Positions 24,499 through 33,537 of a DNA stretch of 53,442 bases are shown one piece after another. The position numbers and the translations under genes were made by a program. Location of the stretch: contig CALGAJ010000053.1 of assembly GCA_937951975.1 (NCBI GenBank), positions 1 to 53,442 of the forward strand. Direction: 5' to 3'. Position 1 is the stretch's first letter. Each line of letters starts with the position of its first letter. Below the pieces are notes generated by a model, which worked only from the letters and a program-made list of their open reading frames with translations, did not search any database and was not told the origin of the DNA. Source of the stretch: an uncultured Desulfotignum sp. GTDB lineage: Bacteria; Desulfobacterota; Desulfobacteria; Desulfobacterales; Desulfobacteraceae.

Positions 24499-26631
24499 AT
24501 GCTGGAACATGTATTGAATGCAAGATCCGTCGCTATCATCGGTGCATCTCGGAACAAGACCAAACGGGGATATCAGGCTATTAAAACCCTTCTGGCGGAC
24601 GGGTTCGAAGGAGAAATCTATCCGGTCAATCCCAAAGAAGATTTTATTCTGGGTCTGAAATGCTTTAAAGACATTACCGATATTCCGGACAAAGTGGATC
24701 TGGCCCTGATTACCACGCCGGCCAGAACCATTCCCAAAATTCTTGACAGCTGCGGTGCCAAAGGCGTAGCCGGTGCCGTGATTATTGCCGGCGGATTCCG
24801 GGAACTCGGGGAAAAAGGGCGGGTTCTGGAACAGGAAATGGTGGATGCGGCAAAAAGAAACCAGGTCCGGCTCATCGGTCCCAACACCTCGGGGATGATC
24901 AACCTGAAATCCCGCATGAACCTGGTGGGGATCGAAAATGCCCCCGAAGGCAGCATCGCGCTCTTGTGCCAGAGCGGGAACATGGCCCTGACCCTGATCA
25001 CCGAAGCCACCATCCGCAAGCACGGCGGGTTCACTTATTATGTGGGCGTCGGCAATGAGTCGGACATCAAGTTCCACGAATATCTGGCGTTTTTCCGAAA
25101 TGATCCGGATACCAGGGCCATTCTCATGTATGTGGAAGGCATGAGCCAGGGACGGGAGTTTCTCCAGGAAGCCTACAAGACCAGTATTGAAAAACCCATT
25201 ATTCTGCTCAAAAGCGGCCGGTCCGACAAGGGGCGGAAATCCGCCGGGTCCCATACCGGATCCCTGGCCGGCATGGGACAGGTGGCCAAGGCCGCGTATG
25301 AACGGGCCGGCATTATTGTCATCGAAAATTCCGACGAACTGTTTCCGGTTGCGGAAACCCTGTCCAGCCAGCCGCCGGTGAAAAACAATGCCATTGCCGT
25401 GCTGGCGGACGGCGGCGGCCATGCCACCATTGCCGCGGACCTGTTGACCGACTACGGCATCGAGCTGGCGGAACTGTCGGAAAAAACAAAGGAAAGCCTG
25501 AAAAAGATTCTGCCGGAAGCCGCGTCCGTGGTCAACCCGGTGGATGTGGCCGGGGGCACGGATGCCGATCCCAGCATCTTTGCCGACTGCGCCAAGATCC
25601 TGCTCAAGGATCCGGCCGTGGGAGGACTTCTCATTGTGGGGCTGTTCGGCGGGTATGGCATCCGGTTTGAAAAAAGCCTGGCCATCGGTGAGGAACAGGC
25701 AGCCCATCGCCTGGGCGCCATGGGCAAAAAACGCAGCAAACCCATTTTTGTGCATTCCCTGTACAGCGCTTACGATTCCCATGCTCTGGATCTGTTGAGA
25801 AATTATGATATCCCGGTCCACGATTCTCTGGATATCGCCTGTAAAAGCATGGCCTGTCTGTGCACCTACGGCAGTTACCTGAAGACTTACCACGCCAAGA
25901 CCAATTTCGTGCTCAACTGGCGGGAAAAAGCCAAACCCGAAGGCAATGCCATCATCCAGGCGGCCCTTTCCGAAGGACGTCATGTGCTGCTGGAACATGA
26001 AGCCAAACAGCTCATCAAGCTCCACGGCGCCCCCACATCCGTGGGCGGACTGGCAAAAACCGCGGATGAAGCCGTTCAGATCGCTAAGGAAATCGGCGGT
26101 CATGTAGTCATGAAAATCGTGTCCCCGGATATTCTGCACAAAAGCGATGCCAACGGCGTGATGCTCAATATCGGGGATGACTCCCAGGTGAAAGCGGCAT
26201 TTGATATCATCATGGAGAATGCCCGTATTTACGATCCCAAGGCGGATATCAGAGGGGTGCTGGTAGCACCCATGGCGGCCAAGGGTCTGGAGGTGATCAT
26301 CGGCACCAAAATCGATGATCAGTTCGGGCCGGTGATCATGTACGGCCTTGGCGGCATCATGGTGGAGATCATGAAGGACGTGACTTTCTGGGTGCTGCCG
26401 ATATCTCCGTCGTCATGCAAGAAAATGATCGAAGATACCCGGTCATCGGTCATTTTGAGCGGGGTGCGGGGGCAGAAAGGATATGACAAAAAAACATTGC
26501 GTAAACTGCTGGGTATCTGCTCGGAACTGGTGGAGTCTTATCCTGAGATTCAGGAAATGGATTTCAACCCAATTATCCTGTATGAAAACGGCCTGGATGT
26601 GGTGGATGCCAGGATTATCCTGAAAAAATAG
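24499..26631 (+). CDS. ADP-forming acetate/acyl-CoA synthetase (fused alpha-beta)
   Basis: This 710-aa protein fuses both parts of a nucleoside-diphosphate-forming acyl-CoA synthetase. Residues 1 to about 130 form the CoA-binding domain (SVAIIGASRNKTKRGYQ). The ligase CoA domains follow, with LIGPNTSGMIN, ALLCQSGNMALTL, and the phosphohistidine loop in KSAGSHTGSLAGM. The C-terminal ATP-grasp region starts near residue 490, with ALSEGRHVLLEHEAKQLI and VVMKIVSPDILHKSDANGV. It interconverts acyl-CoA, ADP and phosphate with acid, CoA and ATP, so it can conserve energy or activate an acid cheaply. The chain length is not readable. The gene sits between a crotonase and a TAXI TRAP transporter. Confidence 0.93.
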   Translation: MLEHVLNARSVAIIGASRNKTKRGYQAIKTLLADGFEGEIYPVNPKEDFILGLKCFKDITDIPDKVDLALITTPARTIPKILDSCGAKGVAGAVIIAGGFRELGEKGRVLEQEMVDAAKRNQVRLIGPNTSGMINLKSRMNLVGIENAPEGSIALLCQSGNMALTLITEATIRKHGGFTYYVGVGNESDIKFHEYLAFFRNDPDTRAILMYVEGMSQGREFLQEAYKTSIEKPIILLKSGRSDKGRKSAGSHTGSLAGMGQVAKAAYERAGIIVIENSDELFPVAETLSSQPPVKNNAIAVLADGGGHATIAADLLTDYGIELAELSEKTKESLKKILPEAASVVNPVDVAGGTDADPSIFADCAKILLKDPAVGGLLIVGLFGGYGIRFEKSLAIGEEQAAHRLGAMGKKRSKPIFVHSLYSAYDSHALDLLRNYDIPVHDSLDIACKSMACLCTYGSYLKTYHAKTNFVLNWREKAKPEGNAIIQAALSEGRHVLLEHEAKQLIKLHGAPTSVGGLAKTADEAVQIAKEIGGHVVMKIVSPDILHKSDANGVMLNIGDDSQVKAAFDIIMENARIYDPKADIRGVLVAPMAAKGLEVIIGTKIDDQFGPVIMYGLGGIMVEIMKDVTFWVLPISPSSCKKMIEDTRSSVILSGVRGQKGYDKKTLRKLLGICSELVESYPEIQEMDFNPIILYENGLDVVDARIILKK

Positions 26632-26659
26632 GTTTACAAAAAAACATGGAGACGTTAAA

Positions 26660-26674
26660 TTCTAAGTCTTAGAA
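26660..26674. promoter_or_regulatory. 15-bp perfect palindrome upstream of the TAXI receptor
   Basis: TTCTAAG (26660-26666) and CTTAGAA (26668-26674) form a perfect inverted repeat around one T, about 95 bp upstream of the TRAP receptor start. Its length and symmetry suit an operator for a dimeric regulator. No regulator gene is adjacent. Confidence 0.35.
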
Positions 26675-26767
26675 GTACAAACGTCCGTTCAGGCAACTGC
26701 GTCAGGATGCGGGGCAGAATTTCGTATCCTGCACACAATTCTAATCAAATTTTTTATGGAGGTTTAG

Positions 26768-27748
26768 ATGAAACGATTACTGGTATTGGCAATCACGGCA
26801 TTTTTCGGCATGGTTCTTTTCTTCGGGTCCGCCCCGGTACAGGCGGAACAGACCTTTGTCACCATCGGAACCGGCGGGGTCACAGGGGTTTATTATCCCA
26901 CCGGCGGCGCCATCGCCCGGCTGGTGAACAAAGACAGAAAAGTGCATGGTATCCGATGCTCGGTGGAGAGTACCGGGGGCTCCGTTTACAACCTGAACAC
27001 CATCCGGGCCGGTGAGCTGGATATGGCAGTGGCCCAGTCCGACTGGCAGTATCATGCCTATCACGGCACCAAAGGGACCCCGTTTGAAGCTGCCGGTCCG
27101 GACAAGGACCTGCGGGCCGTATTTTCCGTACATCCTGAGCCGTTTACTGTGGTAGCCAGAAAAGATTCCGGCATCAAGACCTTTACAGACCTGAAAGGCA
27201 AACGCGTTAACGTGGGAAATCCGGGTTCCGGACAGCGGGGCACCATGGAAGTGGTCATGGAAGCGCTGGGATGGACCATGGACGATTTCAAACTGGCGTC
27301 CGAGCTGAAACCCGCAGAACAGTCCGCTGCGTTGTGCGACAACAAAATTGATACCATCATCTACACCGTGGGCCATCCCTCCGGCTCCATCCAGGAAGCC
27401 ACCACTTCCTGTGACTCCATCCTGGTGCCGGTAGAGGGTCCTGCCATTGACAAACTGGTGGCGGAAAACGCCTATTACCGGAAAGCCACCATTCCCGGCG
27501 GCATGTACCGGGGCACGGATACCGATACCCTGACGTTTGGTGTGGGCGCGACCTTTGTTTCTTCCGCCAAGGTGCCGGAAGAGGTGATCTATCAAGTGGT
27601 AAAAGCTGTGTTTGACAATTTTGACCAGTTCAAAAAACTGCATCCCGCTTTTGAAGTGCTCAAAAAAGAAGAAATGATCAAAGACGGCTTGTCAGCGCCT
27701 TTGCATGACGGTGCCGTCAAATACTACAAAGAAGCCGGCCTGATGTAA
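26768..27748 (+). CDS. TRAP transporter solute receptor, TAXI family
   Basis: This 326-aa protein is a periplasmic binding protein with a cleavable signal peptide (ending at APVQA). The mature start TFVTIGTGGVTGVYYPTGG is the hallmark of the TAXI receptor family, which also shows STGGSVYNLNTIRAGELDMA. TAXI receptors bind carboxylates such as glutamate, 2-oxoglutarate or related organic acids; the ligand here is unknown. A strong RBS (TGGAGG) precedes the ATG. The membrane component follows 108 bp later, behind a hairpin. The upstream acyl-CoA synthetase and crotonase suggest that the imported acid is activated to a CoA ester. Confidence 0.95.
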   Translation: MKRLLVLAITAFFGMVLFFGSAPVQAEQTFVTIGTGGVTGVYYPTGGAIARLVNKDRKVHGIRCSVESTGGSVYNLNTIRAGELDMAVAQSDWQYHAYHGTKGTPFEAAGPDKDLRAVFSVHPEPFTVVARKDSGIKTFTDLKGKRVNVGNPGSGQRGTMEVVMEALGWTMDDFKLASELKPAEQSAALCDNKIDTIIYTVGHPSGSIQEATTSCDSILVPVEGPAIDKLVAENAYYRKATIPGGMYRGTDTDTLTFGVGATFVSSAKVPEEVIYQVVKAVFDNFDQFKKLHPAFEVLKKEEMIKDGLSAPLHDGAVKYYKEAGLM

Positions 27749-27768
27749 TTCATTGTCGGATCTGACAG

Positions 27769-27806
27769 ACAAACGTGCAGCGCCGTTATCCGCGCTGCAC
27801 GTTTGT
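27769..27806 (+). terminator. Strong intercistronic hairpin between TRAP receptor and membrane gene
   Basis: ACAAACGTGCAGCG (27769-27782) pairs perfectly over 14 bp with CGCTGCACGTTTGT (27793-27806) around a 10-nt loop, followed by a broken T-rich stretch (TTCTGTCTTT). It probably acts as a partial terminator or mRNA stabiliser that gives more receptor than membrane subunit. Confidence 0.65.
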
Positions 27807-27856
27807 TTCTGTCTTTGTGCGGTACAATCCTTAATTTCCGAGGAGGCCTTGTCACC

Positions 27857-30445
27857 ATGACTGCTGCCAAAAAGCAAGCCGTGCCGGATGATGTGCAGGA
27901 CTTTGTGGCTGAGGTGGAATCCGGTGCCAGAAATCCGGTGGGTGCGGTTCCAAAAAAGATTCTGTTCTTCGTCCCTCTGATCTGGACCCTGTTTCAGCTC
28001 TGGTATGCATCTCCGCTGCCGTTCATATTGAACATTTTTGTGATCAACGATACGGAAGCCCGTTCCATTCATCTGGCATTCGCCATGTTTTTATCCTATA
28101 CCGCCTATCCGACATTCAAATCGTCGCCCCGGGAATATATTCCCATACAGGACTGGTTTCTGGCGCTGGTGGCCGCTTTTTGTTCAGCTTATCTGTTTAT
28201 TTTTTACGAGCAGATGTCATCCCGGCCCGGACTTCCCACCACCCTGGATCTGGTGGTGGGCGTGACCGGGTTGTTACTGCTGCTGGAAGCCACAAGGCGG
28301 GCCCTGGGGCCGCCGCTGATGATCGTGGCGCTGGTGTTTCTCACGTACACGTTTTTCGGGCCTTACATGCCGGAAGTCATCGCCCATAAGGGCGCCAGTC
28401 TGGTCAAGGGTATGTCCCATTACTGGCTGTCCACCGAAGGGGTGTTCGGTGTGGCACTGGGGGTGTCCACGGGCATGGTGTTCATGTTTGTGCTGTTCGG
28501 CTCCCTGCTGGAATCGGCCGGGGCGGGCAACTATTTCATCCGTACCGCTTATGCCGGCTTAGGCCATATGCGCGGCGGCCCGGCCAAGGCGGCGGTGGTG
28601 TCATCCGGTCTGACCGGGCTGGTGTCCGGATCTTCCATCGCCAACGTGGTCACCACCGGGACGTTTACCATCCCATTGATGAAAAAAGTGGGATTTCCCG
28701 CGGAAAAAGCCGGCGCCGTGGAGGTGGCCGCTTCCACCAACGGTCAGCTCACCCCGCCGGTCATGGGGGCCGCCGCCTTTCTCATGGTGGAATATGTGGG
28801 CATCTCCTATGTGGAGGTGATCAAGCATGCGTTTCTCCCGGCCATCATCTCCTATATCGCTTTGGTGTATATCGTCCATCTTGAGGCCTGCAAGATGGGC
28901 CTCAAAGGTATGGAAAAACCGGTGACCCGGACGGTGGCCGGCAAACTGCTGTCTTTTGTGCTTACCATTTTAACCCTGATTATTATCGGCGGGGCCACGT
29001 ATTACGGCATCGGGTGGATCAAGACCGTGGCAGGCGATGCAGCCATCTATCTGGTGGGACTGCTGATCGTGGTGGCTTATGTTGTATTGATCTGGCTGGC
29101 CTGCCAGGTGCCGGAGCTGGAATATACCCATAATATCACCGAGCTGCCCCGGCTCAGAGAAACGGCCCAGGCCGGGTATTATTTTCTGCTGCCCATTGTG
29201 GTGCTCATGTGGTGTCTGACAGTGGAACGGCTCTCCCCGTCCCTGTCCGCCTATTATGCCACGGTGGTGCTGATTTTCATCGTTCTGACCCAGCGGCCGC
29301 TGAAAGGCATCATCCGGAAAAACAGCGCGCCGGAGTTTGCCTTCAAGATGGGCTGGGACAACCTGATTGCCGGCATGGTGGCCGGCGCCAGAAACATGAT
29401 CGGCATCGGTGTGGCCACAGCGGCCGCCGGCATTGTGGTGGGAACTGTGACGCTCACCGGCATCGGCCTGGTCATGACCGCATTTGTGGAGTTCATTTCC
29501 GGCGGCAACCTGCTGCTTATCCTTTTTTTCACTGCCGTCATCAGCCTGCTTTTGGGCATGGGGCTTCCCACCACGGCCAACTACATTGTGGTGTCCACCC
29601 TGATGGCGCCGGTAATTGTGCATCTGGGCGCATTGAACGGACTGGTGGTACCGTTGATCGCCGTGCATCTGTTCGTGTTTTATTTCGGCATCCTGGCGGA
29701 CGACACTCCGCCGGTGGGGCTGGCCGCATTTGCCGCAGCCGGTATATCCGGAGGGGATCCCATCCGCACCGGTATCCAGGGGTTCACCTATGATATCCGG
29801 ACCGCTGTGCTGCCGTTTTTCTTTATTTTCAACAATGAACTGCTCATGATCGGGATCCGGGACTGGTTTCATCTGGGTATGGTCATTTTATCGGCCGTGG
29901 CCGCCATGCTGGTTTTCGGGGCTGCCACCCAGGGATACTGGATCACTAAAAGCCGGTTTTACGAGTCCCTGGCCCTGCTTCTGGTGACCTTCACCCTGCT
30001 GCGGCCCGGATTTTTCTGGGACAAAGTGTATGAGCCGTATCATGAAGAACCCGGCACCTACCTGATGGAGGCCATGGAAAAACAGGATGAAAACACCATG
30101 ATCCGGCTGATGATCAAAGGGGAAACCCTGAGCGGCGATGAATTTACCAAGGCCCTGATGCTGCCGGTGGGAAAGGAAGGCCCGCCTGAAGAACGGCTCA
30201 GAGAAGTCGGGTTTGAAGTGATTGAAGATGATGGGAAAATGATCGTGGACAACATCATGTTCGGCAGCAATGCCGAGCGTATGGGCATCGATTTTGACCA
30301 GGAGATCCTCACCGTGATGGTGGAATCGGACCGGCCTCCCAAGCAGCTGATGTTTATTCCGGCTTTGGCGTTACTGGGTCTGATTTACTTTTTACAGAAA
30401 CGCCGGCAGACCCCGGAAGAAGCATCCCGGCTTAAAATCGATTAG
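27857..30445 (+). CDS. TRAP transporter fused permease (4TM/12TM, DctQM fusion)
   Basis: This 862-aa membrane protein combines the small and large TRAP subunits in one chain, as usual for TAXI systems. Residues about 30-180 form the four-helix DctQ-like part, and residues about 180-700 the DctM-like part. Family blocks include GLTGLVSGSSIANVVTTGTF, AASTNGQLTPPVMGAAAFL, LLLGMGLPTTANYIVVST and FYFGILADDTPPVGLAAFAA. About 160 further residues form a C-terminal domain of the DUF3394 kind, with a soluble stretch (VIEDDGKMIVDNIMFGSNAE, PDZ-like in look) before a last helix. CGAGGAGG supports the start at 27857. It should be driven by a sodium or proton gradient. Confidence 0.94.
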   Translation: MTAAKKQAVPDDVQDFVAEVESGARNPVGAVPKKILFFVPLIWTLFQLWYASPLPFILNIFVINDTEARSIHLAFAMFLSYTAYPTFKSSPREYIPIQDWFLALVAAFCSAYLFIFYEQMSSRPGLPTTLDLVVGVTGLLLLLEATRRALGPPLMIVALVFLTYTFFGPYMPEVIAHKGASLVKGMSHYWLSTEGVFGVALGVSTGMVFMFVLFGSLLESAGAGNYFIRTAYAGLGHMRGGPAKAAVVSSGLTGLVSGSSIANVVTTGTFTIPLMKKVGFPAEKAGAVEVAASTNGQLTPPVMGAAAFLMVEYVGISYVEVIKHAFLPAIISYIALVYIVHLEACKMGLKGMEKPVTRTVAGKLLSFVLTILTLIIIGGATYYGIGWIKTVAGDAAIYLVGLLIVVAYVVLIWLACQVPELEYTHNITELPRLRETAQAGYYFLLPIVVLMWCLTVERLSPSLSAYYATVVLIFIVLTQRPLKGIIRKNSAPEFAFKMGWDNLIAGMVAGARNMIGIGVATAAAGIVVGTVTLTGIGLVMTAFVEFISGGNLLLILFFTAVISLLLGMGLPTTANYIVVSTLMAPVIVHLGALNGLVVPLIAVHLFVFYFGILADDTPPVGLAAFAAAGISGGDPIRTGIQGFTYDIRTAVLPFFFIFNNELLMIGIRDWFHLGMVILSAVAAMLVFGAATQGYWITKSRFYESLALLLVTFTLLRPGFFWDKVYEPYHEEPGTYLMEAMEKQDENTMIRLMIKGETLSGDEFTKALMLPVGKEGPPEERLREVGFEVIEDDGKMIVDNIMFGSNAERMGIDFDQEILTVMVESDRPPKQLMFIPALALLGLIYFLQKRRQTPEEASRLKID

Positions 30446-30454
30446 GGGGAGTTT

Positions 30455-30892
30455 ATGTTCAATAAAATACTGGTGCCCGTGGATATCGATTATCCCAAAG
30501 CGTCCAAAGCGGTGTATGATAATGCGGCGGAACTGGCTTCCCTGAGCGGTGCCCAGATCCGTATTGTGTCGGTGATGCCCGGATTCACCATGCCCATTGT
30601 GGCCTCGTTTGTCACCGAAGAGATCAAAAAGGAAGCCCGGGCTCATTTTCAGAAAGCTTTGGATGAATTTGTGGCGGCAAACTGCAAAGGGGCCAATGTC
30701 TCGCATAAAATACTGGTGGGCAAGCATTACGAGCAGATTCTGAAAATGGCGGACAAATGGGGGGCGGATCTGATCGTGGTATACCACAACCGCAGCCGGA
30801 CCGTGAACGAGGCATTTTCCAGCACTTGTGCCCAACGGGTGGTCAAGGAAGCCAACTGCTCGGTCCTGCGGCTGCGCAACCTGCTTAAATGA
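30455..30892 (+). CDS. Universal stress protein linked to the TRAP transporter
   Basis: This 145-aa protein is a single Usp domain: an N-terminal FNKILVPVDI strand, LIVVYHNRS in the nucleotide-binding region, and a final strand ANCSVLRLR. The ATP-binding G-2x-G-9x-GS pattern is weak here (HNRSRTVNEAFSSTCAQRV), so nucleotide binding is doubtful. It begins 9 bp after the TRAP permease. Usp genes next to TRAP transporters are known, for example TeaD with the TeaABC ectoine transporter, where the Usp tunes transport. The same role is plausible here. Confidence 0.9.
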   Translation: MFNKILVPVDIDYPKASKAVYDNAAELASLSGAQIRIVSVMPGFTMPIVASFVTEEIKKEARAHFQKALDEFVAANCKGANVSHKILVGKHYEQILKMADKWGADLIVVYHNRSRTVNEAFSSTCAQRVVKEANCSVLRLRNLLK

Positions 30893-30908
30893 TCCGTTAT
30901 GTTCTGAA

Positions 30909-32897
30909 ATGACCCGCGCCGTTCCGGTATCCTGTCCCATGGACTGTTTTGATCTGTGCCGGTTTCAGGTCACGATTGACGGAAACCGGATCATGGATAT
31001 CAAGGGGGATCCGGATCATCCGTTGACCCGGGGCGTGATCTGTTCCAAGGGCCGGGACCTGATACAAAGACATGCCAGTTCTGAGCGGCTGCGGTATCCC
31101 ATGGTCCGGCGCAAATCCGGGTTTGTACGTACAACTTACGCTGAGGTTCTTGACCGCGTTGCCGCCACCCTGGCATCTGTCCATGACCGATGGGGGCCCA
31201 CCGGGGTGCTCAACTATACCAGCGATGGATACGGGGGTGTTAAAAGCCGGATCCAGTCCATTTTTTTCAACTGCCTGGGCGGAGATACACGGTTTTCCGG
31301 CAGCCTGTGCTGGGGCGCGGGCATGGCGGCCCAGACCTTTGATTTCGGGGATGTCCGGGGTCATCTGCCCGGAGATGTTCTCAACTCCGATCTGGTCATT
31401 GTGTGGGGACGAAATCCCAAAGCCACCAGCCTGCATTTTTACACCCTGCTCAAACAGGCTGAAAAAAATCACACCCGCATTGTTGTCATCGATCCCATCC
31501 GCTCCGACACAGCCAAAGCCATCAGCACCCATGTGGCGGTGAAACCAGGGACCGACGGTGCGCTGGCTTTGTCCATGGCCCATGTGGTCATCCAGGAAAA
31601 TCTGTTTGATCCGGAATTTGTCGAAAATCATGTGCTGGGATTTGATGCATTCCAAAGGCATGTCCAGGCATTTGAACCGGAAACCGGAGCCGGGATCACC
31701 GGGGTTTCCGCAGCCGTCATCCGGAAACTGGCCCGGGATTATGCCACAGCCCGGGCCCCGGGGATCTGGATGGGATACGGTATGCAGCGGTATGCCAACG
31801 GCGGTAACGCGGTGCGAAGCATCGATGCCCTGGCAGCGGTGTGCGGCCATGTGGGCAGACCCGGCACCGGGGCCAATTACGCGTCCAGGTCCCTGGCCCC
31901 GCTGTTGAACCGGCCGGAAAAAAACAGTCTGGCCCGGGTGAAACACACCCGGACTTTTCCAGCCCCCATGCTGGGACATTTTTTACAGACCGTGGATAAT
32001 CCTCCCATTGCCGCAGCGTTTGTGGCCGGCGGCAATCCCTTGACACAGAGTCCGGATCTGGCAGCAGTGGTCTCAGGATTTGACCGGATCCCCTTCAAGG
32101 TGGTGTTTGACCATTTCATGACAGATACGGCCCGGCATGGGGATCTGGTGCTGCCTGCCGCCACCGTGTTCGAGCAGGAAGATATCTTTGCCACCTCCAT
32201 GTACTCCCATGTACTCAACTATTCACACAAAGCGGTGGACCCGCCGGATACCCTGATGCCGGAAACTGATTTTTATCTGGCCCTGGCAGAGCACATGGGC
32301 ATCGATACGCTGGGATTTTCTTCTTCCCGGGAATACCTGGACCAATGTGCGGCCCCGCTGCTGGAAAGCTTAGGAAAAGAACCGGACACGGATCTGGAGG
32401 CCCTTGCCAATGAATACCTGCGCATTCCCGGTCATGACATCCCCTGGACAGATAAAAGATTTGCCACCCCGTCTCAGAAAATCGAAATTTTCAGCCGAAC
32501 CGCTGAAGCTGCCGGGCAATCGCCTTTGCCTTGTTTCGTAACCCCCTCCCAGGGGGAAGATCGGTTTCCTTTGCGGCTGCTCACCTGCAAAACCCAGCGG
32601 TCCATGCATTCACAAGGGTTTGTGTTTGAAGACCGGGAACCGGCCGTGTCTGTGAACCGGAGAACTGCACGGGACCTTGGCATCTTTGGACTAAAAAAGG
32701 TGTGTGTCGCCACCCGGCAGGGGAAGGTGGCCGCCCGGCTGATTCTGGATGAGACGGTGTGTGACGGCACCGCTTTCATGCACCAGGGATGGTGGCATAA
32801 AAGCGGTGCCGTGAATTTTCTTACCCGGGCCGGCCTGTCGGACATGGGGGAACAGGCCGCATTTTACGATACGTTCTGCACCCTGTCATCCCTTTAA
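30909..32897 (+). CDS. Molybdopterin (bis-MGD) oxidoreductase, DMSO-reductase superfamily
   Basis: This 662-aa protein is a catalytic subunit with an N-terminal 4Fe-4S motif C-x3-C-x3-C and a fourth cysteine about 27 residues on (SCPMDCFDLCRF, then GVICSKGRDL). Molybdopterin-binding blocks include VIVWGRNPKATS, VVIDPIRSDTA and FVAGGNPLTQ. The C-terminal dinucleotide-binding domain starts around RLLTCKTQRSMHSQG. There is no twin-arginine signal, so it is probably cytoplasmic. The metal ligand is not certain; a cysteine lies in GSLCWGAG. No Fe-S or membrane partner is encoded nearby, so the electron partner is unknown. It starts 16 bp after the usp gene and likely belongs to the same operon. 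The family resembles the CPLDCxDxC subgroup of uncharacterised oxidoreductases. Confidence 0.88.
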   Translation: MTRAVPVSCPMDCFDLCRFQVTIDGNRIMDIKGDPDHPLTRGVICSKGRDLIQRHASSERLRYPMVRRKSGFVRTTYAEVLDRVAATLASVHDRWGPTGVLNYTSDGYGGVKSRIQSIFFNCLGGDTRFSGSLCWGAGMAAQTFDFGDVRGHLPGDVLNSDLVIVWGRNPKATSLHFYTLLKQAEKNHTRIVVIDPIRSDTAKAISTHVAVKPGTDGALALSMAHVVIQENLFDPEFVENHVLGFDAFQRHVQAFEPETGAGITGVSAAVIRKLARDYATARAPGIWMGYGMQRYANGGNAVRSIDALAAVCGHVGRPGTGANYASRSLAPLLNRPEKNSLARVKHTRTFPAPMLGHFLQTVDNPPIAAAFVAGGNPLTQSPDLAAVVSGFDRIPFKVVFDHFMTDTARHGDLVLPAATVFEQEDIFATSMYSHVLNYSHKAVDPPDTLMPETDFYLALAEHMGIDTLGFSSSREYLDQCAAPLLESLGKEPDTDLEALANEYLRIPGHDIPWTDKRFATPSQKIEIFSRTAEAAGQSPLPCFVTPSQGEDRFPLRLLTCKTQRSMHSQGFVFEDREPAVSVNRRTARDLGIFGLKKVCVATRQGKVAARLILDETVCDGTAFMHQGWWHKSGAVNFLTRAGLSDMGEQAAFYDTFCTLSSL

Positions 32898-32936
32898 AAC
32901 AGCGTGCATGATTTCAAAGCCGACACATGGGAAATC

Positions 32937-33383
32937 CTACTCCACCCGGTGCCAGGTCTGGGTTCGGAAAAGGAACAGAATGCTGGCCCGAACCTTGAGT
33001 TCATCCCCTTCCGCCCAGATTTTGCATTTATAGACTTTGCCGTTTTTAGGATCCAGAATGGTGCCGCCTGAATAGGCGTCCCCGTCCGGTTTCAGGTCCT
33101 GGAGAATCTCCATGCCCAGTGTGGGCTGGTCTTTTCTGGGATCATCCTCCGCACATTTGTCGCAGGTGGGATTTTGATTGGCATCCGGTTTCAGAAACAG
33201 CTCGATGATTTTGCCGTAATATTGCCCGTCTTTTTCAAAAATCTGGACAATGGCTTTGGGTTCATTGGTTTCATCATCAATGGTTTTCCATTTTCCGACA
33301 ATCGGTGCTTCCGCCAGGGCAGCGCCGGCGGTAAAACTGCAAAAAATCAAGATCATCAGGCTGAACAGACACAGTTTTTTCAT
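32937..33383 (-). CDS. DUF2147 family secreted protein
   Basis: This 148-aa protein has a clear signal peptide (LCLFSLMILIFCSFTAGAAL, cleavage near ALAEA). The mature domain matches the DUF2147 pattern: IVGKWKTIDDETNEPKAIVQ, then DGQYYGKIIEL, GMEILQDLKPDGDAYSGGTI and a terminal FRTQTWHRV. Two cysteines in the middle (PTCDKCAEDD) could form a disulfide or bind metal. Members are small periplasmic beta-barrel-like proteins of unknown function. The start at 33383 follows a strong GGAGGA. It is convergent with the molybdopterin oxidoreductase gene. Confidence 0.88.
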   Translation of the reverse strand: MKKLCLFSLMILIFCSFTAGAALAEAPIVGKWKTIDDETNEPKAIVQIFEKDGQYYGKIIELFLKPDANQNPTCDKCAEDDPRKDQPTLGMEILQDLKPDGDAYSGGTILDPKNGKVYKCKIWAEGDELKVRASILFLFRTQTWHRVE

Positions 33384-33537
33384 ACATTCCTCCCCAAAAT
33401 GGTAATAATCAAAAAACACAGGTGAACATTGTTATAGGATGTAGTCTTCTGTTTTTTTTCTGTCAAGTGAAAATATAGGAAAAAGTGACCAAGAAAGAAC
33501 ATTGAGAAACCGGCTCTGGAAACGTTTTTTCAGTTTG

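Noticed and set aside
24133..26139. A very long open frame on the minus strand opposite the acyl-CoA synthetase gene (668 codons).
   Set aside because: It is the antisense shadow of a well-supported gene in GC-rich codons. Its translation is rich in Gly, His, Phe and Gln with no recognisable domain, and it has no RBS.
28970..29872. A 300-codon minus-strand open frame opposite the TRAP permease.
   Set aside because: It is an antisense shadow of hydrophobic codons, giving a His/Gln/Gly-rich product with no start signals.
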